A stretch of 64,000 bases of DNA from Pseudomonadota bacterium (lineage in GTDB: Bacteria; Pseudomonadota; Gammaproteobacteria; Burkholderiales; Burkholderiaceae_F). The stretch is taken from positions 178,981 through 242,980 of the forward strand of contig JAKOQB010000187.1 of the NCBI GenBank assembly GCA_029778535.1, in the 5' to 3' direction. Both the position numbers and the translations under genes were made by a program. Position 1 is the stretch's first letter. Each line of letters begins with the position of its first letter. Shown piece by piece: positions 58,387 through 64,000 of this stretch. The notes beneath the pieces were generated by a model that was not told where the DNA came from, did no database searches, and saw nothing but the letters and a program-made list of their open reading frames with translations.

Positions 58387-58895
58387 TGCTGGGCGATCAC
58401 GCGGCTGCGCCCAGCCGGGTCGAATTCGACCGCCACGCGGCCGACGTCGCTCGCCAGTTCGAGCCGCCAGCGCGGCTGTACCCATTCGCGCGCGATCGGC
58501 AGTCGCACCGGCGGCGCGCCTGCGGCCAGGATGATCTGGCTCGGCCGCGCGGAGTCGCCTTCGTAGATCGCCAGTTGTTCCAGCGGGTGCTCCCAGTTGC
58601 GCTCGCGCAGCACGTCGTCGGTCAGCAGTTGCCGCTCGCCGTCGCCGACGGCATAAAACCGATAGCCGCGCAGGTCGGCCTCCCAGTAGACGCGCTCGCC
58701 GCGGATCCGCGCTTCGTCAGCAGCGACCCCGACCAGTTGCCCGATGCGGCGCGCCTCGCGCACCAATTGCTGCCGGGGATCCGGCGTCGTGTTGACCGTG
58801 ACCAGCGCGAGCAGGATGCCGGCCAACACGATCACGACCAGCATCTCCAGCAGCGTGAAGCCGCGCGAACGGAGGCTGGTGGCGGCGCGGCGCAT
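58383..58895 (-). CDS. gspH: Type II secretion minor pseudopilin GspH
   Basis: The 170-residue protein has the prepilin leader RSRGFTLLEMLVVIVLAGIL with Glu5, then the GspH fold with RIGQLVGVAADEARIRGERV and YWEADLRGYRFYA. ATG at 58895 is chosen, 11 bases after the gspG stop. GTG at 58919 would overlap gspG. It belongs to the tip or body minor pseudopilins. Confidence 0.92.
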   Translation of the reverse strand: MRRAATSLRSRGFTLLEMLVVIVLAGILLALVTVNTTPDPRQQLVREARRIGQLVGVAADEARIRGERVYWEADLRGYRFYAVGDGERQLLTDDVLRERNWEHPLEQLAIYEGDSARPSQIILAAGAPPVRLPIAREWVQPRWRLELASDVGRVAVEFDPAGRSRVIAQQ

Positions 58896-58906
58896 GCGGC
58901 ACGGCG

Positions 58907-59362
58907 CTACAGGTTCCACGAACCGATGTCGGCGTCATAGCCGTCGCCGCCCGACTGGCCGTCGCGGCCGAAGCTGAAGACGTCAATCTCCCCGTGCAGG
59001 CCGGGGTTCAGGTACTTGTATTCGCGCTTCCACGGATCGACCGGCACGGAGTTGCGTTCGAGGTAGCCGCCCTGCCGCCAGTTGGGCGGGATCGGCTCGA
59101 TCGTCGGCTTGGCAATCAGCGCGCGCAGGCCCTGTTCGGTCGTCGGATAGGTGCCGTTGTCGATGCGGTAGATCTTCAGCGCCTGCATGATCGACGCGAT
59201 GTCCTGCCTGGCGGCGCTGACTTTCGCGTCGTCGGTGAAGCCGACGAACTTGGGCACGATCAGCGCGGCCAGGATGCCTAGGATCGCGATCACGACCATC
59301 AGCTCGATCAGCGTGAAGCCGCGCCGACGGTGCGTGTCGCGGCGATGGGAGGGAATCAGCAT
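58907..59362 (-). CDS. gspG: Type II secretion major pseudopilin GspG
   Basis: The 151-residue protein is the main subunit of the pseudopilus. It has the leader RRRGFTLIELMVVIAILGIL, the invariant DNGTYPTTEQGLRAL, and calcium-site residues near the C-terminus (FSFGRDGQSGGDGYDADIGS). It is the first gene of the leftward gsp operon; gspC is read in the other direction from the 155-base gap. Confidence 0.96.
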   Translation of the reverse strand: MLIPSHRRDTHRRRGFTLIELMVVIAILGILAALIVPKFVGFTDDAKVSAARQDIASIMQALKIYRIDNGTYPTTEQGLRALIAKPTIEPIPPNWRQGGYLERNSVPVDPWKREYKYLNPGLHGEIDVFSFGRDGQSGGDGYDADIGSWNL

Positions 59363-59517
59363 GGGTCTCTCGATGATGCGCGCACGTCGGCGCTGTCGCC
59401 GGGCGGCTGCGCTGGCCCGGGCGGGTCGCTTCGCATAATATCAACGGGCCCGGCTGCAAACGTTTGATCCGGGCGGTGCTTGAAGAATTCAAGTTAGCCC
59501 GGGCAGATGACCGGCCG

Positions 59518-60195
59518 ATGCCGGCCACCACGCACCTGAAACGAACCGACGCGCGCGCCGCGCACTGCCGCCTCGCCATGCTGAAGAATGCCTCCAATTT
59601 GCTGCTGCATCTGGTGATGCTGGCGATCGTGTGCGCGATCGGCGCCTACTGGGTGCTGAAGATCCTGACGCCGGCGCCGAGCGCGTCACCGCCTCCGGTC
59701 GCGGCGTCGGGGCCGCGCGAGGCCAACCCCGTGCAGGCGGCGCGCATGTTCGGACTGGTGCAGGCGGCGCCGATCGTGGCCTCGAACGTGCAGCTAAGCG
59801 GTCTCTTTTCCGCCGGCAAGGATTCGTCTGCGATCCTCGCCGTCGACGGCAAGCCGCCGCGCGTGGTGCTGCTCGGCCAGACGGTGACGGCCGGATCGAC
59901 GCTGGCCGAGGTGCGGCCGGATGGCGTGACGCTCGACAACAACGGAGTACGGCAGGAACTGAAGTTGCCGCTGCGCGCACCGATCGCGATGGGCGGGCCG
60001 CCGCTGCCGGCCGGTTTCACGCGCGAGGGCAACACCTTGACCGCGCCTGCGGCCGGTAATCCCACGGTCCCTGCGCCGACGGTTCCGGCGCCGGGGTTCC
60101 CCGCGCCTGGCGCGCTCTCACGGCCGCCGCAGCCGCAGCCCGAAGTGCCGGTTCCGCCGCCGCCGGCCGGCCCGCAGGGCCTTCCGACGCAGTGA
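59518..60195 (+). CDS. gspC: Type II secretion protein GspC
   Basis: GspC bridges the inner-membrane platform and the secretin. The 225-residue protein has one membrane segment (LLLHLVMLAIVCAIGAYWVL), a linker, the HR domain (about residues 75-165, with MFGLVQAAPIVASNVQLSGL and DSSAILAVDGKPPRVVLLGQ) and a Pro-rich tail with VPAPTVPAPGFPAPG repeats instead of a PDZ domain. Starts at 59464 (TTG), 59518 or 59578 are possible. It is encoded divergently from the other gsp genes, which is usual in many betaproteobacteria. Confidence 0.88.
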   Translation: MPATTHLKRTDARAAHCRLAMLKNASNLLLHLVMLAIVCAIGAYWVLKILTPAPSASPPPVAASGPREANPVQAARMFGLVQAAPIVASNVQLSGLFSAGKDSSAILAVDGKPPRVVLLGQTVTAGSTLAEVRPDGVTLDNNGVRQELKLPLRAPIAMGGPPLPAGFTREGNTLTAPAAGNPTVPAPTVPAPGFPAPGALSRPPQPQPEVPVPPPPAGPQGLPTQ

Positions 60196-60261
60196 CTGCG
60201 GCGCGCGGGTCGCGCGATCGGCCTTGACTTGGGCCGCGGCGGCACCATGTCCCGTTGAAGC

Positions 60262-60621
60262 ATGAAATCGATTAGTCGTCGGACCGGATCGCCGCAATCA
60301 CCCCAAGAGCGCACGTGGCGGCGGGTGTTCTTCTACCTTAGCGCGGTGATGGGCGCGCTTGCCACGGTGGATTTCGATGCCGGCCGTCTGGTGCATGGCC
60401 TCGGTGACGCCGGGGTGGCTTGCCTGCTGCTGTCGTTGATGGCGCAGTTTCCGTTCGTGCAGGCGATCGTCCGCGCGGACGCGCACGCACGATCGCGCGA
60501 GGAGTTGCAGCGCGAAATGGAGAAGCTGCGGGCGGCGCAGCCGTGGGCCGATCGGGTCTCCGCTGCGGGCTGGACGTTGCTGCTGGCGTCGCTGATCCTG
60601 CGCGCCGCCGGCGTGGCCTAG
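60262..60621 (+). CDS. Small membrane protein, 119 residues
   Basis: I do not recognise a family. It has about three membrane segments (VFFYLSAVMGALATVDFDAG, GDAGVACLLLSLMAQFPFV and AAGWTLLLASLILRAAGVA) separated by a charged helical stretch (SREELQREMEKLRAAQ). The ATG at 60262 is plausible but has a weak ribosome site. It stands between gspC and the histidine kinase gene. Confidence 0.6.
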   Translation: MKSISRRTGSPQSPQERTWRRVFFYLSAVMGALATVDFDAGRLVHGLGDAGVACLLLSLMAQFPFVQAIVRADAHARSREELQREMEKLRAAQPWADRVSAAGWTLLLASLILRAAGVA

Positions 60622-60799
60622 GCAGGTCGCGCCCGGTCGCGGCAATTGCATTTCAGAGTTCGCTTTCAGCAGTTCATCGCGCCGTCCTCGTTCCAGGGCG
60701 TTGCGGTCCTTACAGTCCGGCTCGTTCCGGCGCAAACGGGATCAGCGGCGCGCCACGCACTCCGCGGCAGATAATCGGCGCCGGGCTTCAGATGCAGCC

Positions 60800-62317
60800 A
60801 TGACCGACAGCAACGACACACAATCTGCCGCAAAGGACGGCGGCGTGGCACGAGCGCGCCAGGTGCTGGAACGCCTGGCGAGCGGGGCGGCCGAAATTGC
60901 GCGCACCCGTGCCCCGGGCGTGAAGCGCGCGGCGGCACGATTCGGCGATTGGCTGGCACGCATCGGCTGGGGCAAATTCTTCCTGCTGTCGATCCTGCTG
61001 CTGATCCTGGGCGGCATGGCGGCGTCGCTGCTGTTCAAGGGGTCGCCGACGGTCGTGATCGACAGGGGCAATCCGAACGATCGGGTCAACGTCGTCGTCT
61101 CGGTGGCGCCCGACGGAGTCAAGATCGCGCGGCCGAACGCGATTCCCGCGCCGCCTACCCCGCCGACAGCGCCGGCCGCGCCGGCGCAGCCGAAGTTGCC
61201 CGAACCCGGCGGCAAGGCCACCGAGCCGGTCGACAGGGCCGAAGGCGCCGCGGGCGTCAAGGTCGATGGTAAGGGCGTGCGCATCCTGACCGAAAGGGAC
61301 GGCAAGCGCGTCGCCGTCATCGTCGACAGCAAGGGCGTGCGGATCGAGGATGCGGCGGCGAAGGCGGCCGACGGCGGAGGCGCGTCATCCGATACGGTCA
61401 CGATCCCGGCACAGGCGCTGTCGGATGCCGAGAAGGCCGCAGAGGCTGTCGACGCGGCGCGCGCTCGCATCGAGGAGATCGTCAGCGAGCAGATCGACCG
61501 TCAGGTCGCGCGGCGGACGCGCGCGTACCAGGAGAGCAGCGGCGACTGGGTGATGACGTTCATCATGCTGCTGATCGTCACGATGATCATCGTGAAGGTC
61601 GTGCTGGGCTCGAAGCGCAAGGCGGAAACGCGCGCGCAGGCGGCGACCGCGACGGCCGCCGAAGAGAGCCTGAAGCGGCAACTGGCCGAGGCTCAACTGA
61701 AGATGATGCAGGCGCAGGTCGAGCCGCACTTCCTGTTCAACACGCTGGCGTCGGTGGACTACCTGATCGAGACCGACCCCGCGCGCGCGTCGACGATGCA
61801 GAAGAACCTGATCCAGTACCTGCGCGCGGCGTTGCCGCAGATGCGCGAAGGCTCGACCACGCTGGGCAAGGAGATCGCGCTGTGCCGCTCGTACCTCGAA
61901 ATCCTGAAGGTGCGGATGGAGGATCGGCTTCAATACGCGATCACGGTGCCGCAGGGCCTCGCGTCGGCGCAGTTCCCGCCGATGATGCTGCAGTCACTGG
62001 TCGAGAACTCGATCAAGCACGGCCTGGAGCCGAAGGCCGAGGGCGGCACGCTCACCCTCAGCGCGGACATCGCGAACGGCAATCTGCGCGTGACCGTCGC
62101 CGACACGGGCCTGGGATTCGCAGTGGGGGCCCGGCCGGGCACCGGAGTGGGCCTGTCGAACGTGCATGAGCGCCTGGCGGCCCTGTACAACGGTGCGGCC
62201 AAGCTGACGGTCGAGGCGAATACGCCGTCGGGGACGATCGCGACGATCGAGGTGCCGTACACGATCGACAGCGCCGCCAGAGCGAGTCCTGCGGCGGCCG
62301 CGGCGCAGCCGGCGTAA
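60800..62317 (+). CDS. LytS-type sensor histidine kinase
   Basis: The 505-residue kinase has two membrane segments (about residues 57-77, FFLLSILLLILGGMAASLLF, and about 250-272, VMTFIMLLIVTMIIVKVVLG). They flank a periplasmic region of about 170 residues with two repeats, VKIARPNA and VKVDGKGVRILTERDGKRVA. The cytoplasmic part has the His box QVEPHFLFNTLASVDYLIET, N-box LVENSIKHGLEP and G-boxes VTVADTGLGF and GVGLSNVHERL, as in the LytS/YehU family. It lies 27 bases before the LytTR regulator gene. The signal is unknown. Confidence 0.92.
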   Translation: MTDSNDTQSAAKDGGVARARQVLERLASGAAEIARTRAPGVKRAAARFGDWLARIGWGKFFLLSILLLILGGMAASLLFKGSPTVVIDRGNPNDRVNVVVSVAPDGVKIARPNAIPAPPTPPTAPAAPAQPKLPEPGGKATEPVDRAEGAAGVKVDGKGVRILTERDGKRVAVIVDSKGVRIEDAAAKAADGGGASSDTVTIPAQALSDAEKAAEAVDAARARIEEIVSEQIDRQVARRTRAYQESSGDWVMTFIMLLIVTMIIVKVVLGSKRKAETRAQAATATAAEESLKRQLAEAQLKMMQAQVEPHFLFNTLASVDYLIETDPARASTMQKNLIQYLRAALPQMREGSTTLGKEIALCRSYLEILKVRMEDRLQYAITVPQGLASAQFPPMMLQSLVENSIKHGLEPKAEGGTLTLSADIANGNLRVTVADTGLGFAVGARPGTGVGLSNVHERLAALYNGAAKLTVEANTPSGTIATIEVPYTIDSAARASPAAAAAQPA

Positions 62318-62344
62318 GCCAGGAGGCGACTCTAGAATGCCGGC

Positions 62345-63121
62345 ATGACGCGCGCGATCATCGCCGACGACGAACGCCTGATGCGCGAGCAACTGCGCTC
62401 GCGGCTGGCCGAGGTCTGGCCGGACCTTGAAATCGTGGCCGAGGCCAGGAACGGCCGCGAGGCGGTCGACGCAGTGCGCGAGTTCAAGCCGGACCTCGCC
62501 TTCCTCGACATTCGCATGCCTGGCATGACCGGTGTCGAGGCGGCGCGCGAAATCGGCGACGGCTGCCATGTGGTCTTCATCACCGCTTTCAGCGAGTACG
62601 CGGTCGAAGCGTTCGAGCAAGGCGCGGTCGATTACGTGTTGAAGCCCGCCGATCGCGAGCGGCTCGAACTCACCGTCTCGCGCCTACGCAAGCGGCTCAC
62701 CGAAAAGCCGGCCGACTTAAGCGCGCTGCTGAACCGGCTGGCGTCGCATCTGGACGGCATGTCTTCAGTCAGCGCGGGGTCGACTCCCGAGCCCAGGCAT
62801 CTGCAGTGGATCCAGGCGTCGATGGGGCAACAGCTGCGGATGATCCCGGTCGCGGAGGTTCTTTTCTTCACTTCGGACGAGAAGTACACGCGGGTTCAGA
62901 CCGAATCGTTTGAAGCGTTGATCCGCAAGCCGATCAAGGAACTGGTCGAAGAACTGGATCCGGAGCAGTTCTGGCAGATCCATCGCTCGACGATCGTCAA
63001 TGTGAAGGCCATCGCCGGCGTCACGCGCGACTTTCGGGGCCGCCAGTTGGTGCAAGTGAAGAATTGTTCCGAAAAGCTCGAGGTCAGCCGCAATTACACG
63101 CACCTGTTCAAGCAGATGTGA
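62345..63121 (+). CDS. LytTR-type response regulator
   Basis: The 258-residue protein has a receiver domain (residues 1-120) with the acidic pair DDE at 8-10 and Asp55 in LAFLDIRMPGMTG as the phosphoacceptor, with Lys near 104. A C-terminal LytTR DNA-binding domain follows (about 155-258, with VLFFTSDEKYTRVQTESFEA and FWQIHRSTIVNVKAIAG). It forms a pair with the upstream kinase. Targets are not visible in the window. Confidence 0.93.
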   Translation: MTRAIIADDERLMREQLRSRLAEVWPDLEIVAEARNGREAVDAVREFKPDLAFLDIRMPGMTGVEAAREIGDGCHVVFITAFSEYAVEAFEQGAVDYVLKPADRERLELTVSRLRKRLTEKPADLSALLNRLASHLDGMSSVSAGSTPEPRHLQWIQASMGQQLRMIPVAEVLFFTSDEKYTRVQTESFEALIRKPIKELVEELDPEQFWQIHRSTIVNVKAIAGVTRDFRGRQLVQVKNCSEKLEVSRNYTHLFKQM

Positions 63122-63327
63122 TCGGGGTATTTCAAGGGTCCGTGGCGTCGACTGGAGTTCGCAGGGGAATCGCGCGTGCCCGGGAACGGCGCCACTCAAT
63201 CGCGAGTGAATGCTCACAAGTGACACCGAGGTTTGGTACTGCGGCGCAACGATTCGCGCTTGCTTGAATCGAATGATTGCGGTTTGAGCGGCGACCGCAC
63301 TGGAAGCTGGCGCGGTGCGTCGGCAGT

Positions 63328-63356
63328 TTGACAAGCCCTTGTCGGGCAACCATAAT
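63328..63356 (+). promoter_or_regulatory. Sigma70 promoter of the tRNA-tuf operon
   Basis: TTGACA at 63328-63333, 17 bases, CATAAT at 63351-63356; perfect -35 and 5 of 6 at -10. It ends 15 bases before the tRNA-Tyr 5' end. The 206 bases between the LytTR gene and this promoter show no gene. Confidence 0.88.
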
Positions 63357-63371
63357 TTGCGGTTCCCTCAC

Positions 63372-63457
63372 GGAGGGGTGCCCGAGCGGTTAAAGGGGGC
63401 AGACTGTAAATCTGTTGGCTTACGCCTACGTTGGTTCGAATCCAACCCCCTCCACCA
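63372..63457 (+). tRNA. tRNA-Tyr (GTA anticodon)
   Basis: The acceptor GGAGGGG pairs with CCCCTCC, followed by A and encoded CCA. The anticodon stem AGA-CTGTAAA-TCT gives anticodon GTA, and there is a long class II variable arm. First gene of the tRNA-tuf transcript. Confidence 0.96.
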
Positions 63458-63541
63458 GCGATTACGAAGGAAACCCGGTCAATTCAACTTTTTCGTGCGG
63501 CGGGCGCAGCGGCTCTCGGCTTTCGCGCGTCGACTCGGCAG

Positions 63542-63615
63542 GCGGGTGTAGCTCAATGGTAGAGCAGAAGCCTTCCAAGCTTACGACGAGGGTTCGATCC
63601 CCTTCACCCGCTCCA
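63542..63615 (+). tRNA. tRNA-Gly (TCC anticodon)
   Basis: GCGGGTG pairs with CACCCGC, then T and CCA. The D arm is GCTCAATGGTAGAGC, the anticodon loop CTTCCAA gives TCC, and the T arm is GAGGGTTCGATCCCCTTC. 74 bases. Confidence 0.96.
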
Positions 63616-63653
63616 CAACTTTCTCTCGGAAAGGGTGCGCTTGTTGCGCCTTC

Positions 63654-63728
<75 letters not shown>

Positions 63729-63800
63729 GTCTTTGAGTACGTTGAGCAAACTGCCGGCTGATCAAGTCGGCAAACAACACCAAGCAGTCAGGAGTCCGTA

Positions 63801-64000
63801 ATGGCCAAGGGCAAATTTGAGCGCACCAAGCCGCACGTGAATGTGGGCACGATTGGGCATGTGGATCATGGCAAGACCACGCTGACGGCGGCCATGACGC
63901 TGGTGTTGAGCAAGAAGTATGGTGGGGAGTACAAGGCGTACGACCAGATCGATGCGGCGCCGGAGGAGAAGGCGCGCGGCATCACCATCAACACCGCGCA
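63801..64000 (+). CDS. tuf: Elongation factor Tu, 5' part (cut by window end)
   Basis: The first 66 residues read [20 protein letters not shown] then [18 protein letters not shown], the G1 motif of EF-Tu, and end [12 protein letters not shown] at the effector (switch I) region. The ATG at 63801 has AGGAG about 8 bases upstream. This is the tuf copy linked to tRNA genes, often called tufB; secE, nusG and ribosomal genes would be expected downstream. Confidence 0.97.
   Translation, partial: MAKGKFERTKPHVNVGTIGHVDHGKTTLTAAMTLVLSKKYGGEYKAYDQIDAAPEEKARGITINTA

Overview
The window is a 64 kb, high-GC (roughly two thirds G+C) chromosomal segment of a Gram-negative bacterium, most likely a betaproteobacterium of the Burkholderiales type. 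Supporting signs are a PhaM-type PHA-granule protein, a complete general (type II) secretion locus, a betaproteobacterial-style formate dehydrogenase cluster with DUF3305/DUF3306 genes, a one-piece indolepyruvate ferredoxin oxidoreductase, and the order tRNA-Tyr, tRNA-Gly, tRNA-Thr, tuf at the right end. There are no phage genes, insertion sequences or CRISPR arrays. Taxonomy is inferred from gene content only.

Layout. 0-5 kb: a light and photo-oxidative stress block, with a DUF1365 gene (cut by the window edge), a COG2907 FAD oxidoreductase, folE2, a divergent MerR/B12 regulator of the LitR/CarH type and an SDR gene. 5-10.7 kb: FIST sensor protein, phaM, FAH-family hydrolase, two tandem DUF3108 genes, PPK2. 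10.7-30.6 kb: a formate/molybdenum-tungsten/selenium island: mobA, a TorD-type chaperone, a multi-cluster ferredoxin, DUF3306, DUF3305, then a periplasmic formate dehydrogenase operon (Tat peptide, alpha, beta, lipoprotein, cytochrome b, small periplasmic protein, fdhD), moeA, a tungstate ABC transporter with a ModE-like regulator, and selA-selB-selC. 30.7-38.5 kb: small unknowns, indolepyruvate ferredoxin oxidoreductase, DUF4870, an aminotransferase, DUF6776 and a Rossmann-fold protein. 38.5-40.9 kb: a Hanks-type kinase and a KAP-family NTPase that look like one broken fusion gene. 41.2-48.6 kb: two divergent operons, one DUF4331-lipoprotein-TPR-HupE-like-NTF2-like, the other ferritin-like-cytochrome c-ECF sigma-two cupins. 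48.6-60.2 kb: type II secretion genes gspF-E-D-N-M-L-K-J-I-H-G, with gspC divergent. 60.2-64 kb: a LytS/LytTR two-component pair, tRNA genes and the start of tuf.

The main result of the hunt is a shared promoter pattern. The sequence AATCC, 16 bases, then CGTA occurs upstream of four transcription units: both divergent operons at 45.7 kb, the ECF sigma gene itself at 46.9 kb, and the COG2907-DUF1365 operon 45 kb away at 1.8 kb. This pattern resembles RpoE/ChrR-type (singlet-oxygen) ECF promoters. It predicts one regulon that joins a known photo-oxidative lipid module to an undescribed envelope module whose HupE-like membrane protein carries an EF-hand-like loop. The neighbouring LitR-like regulator retains all the residues expected of a B12 photoreceptor, so light and singlet-oxygen circuits may lie side by side.

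Other points of interest: a GspD secretin with a C-terminal SPOR domain; a formate dehydrogenase with Cys at the usual Sec position although selA, selB and selC lie in the same island; tRNA-Sec overlapping the 3' end of selB; and the KAP/kinase pair separated by a (GC)7 frameshift and an in-frame TAG.
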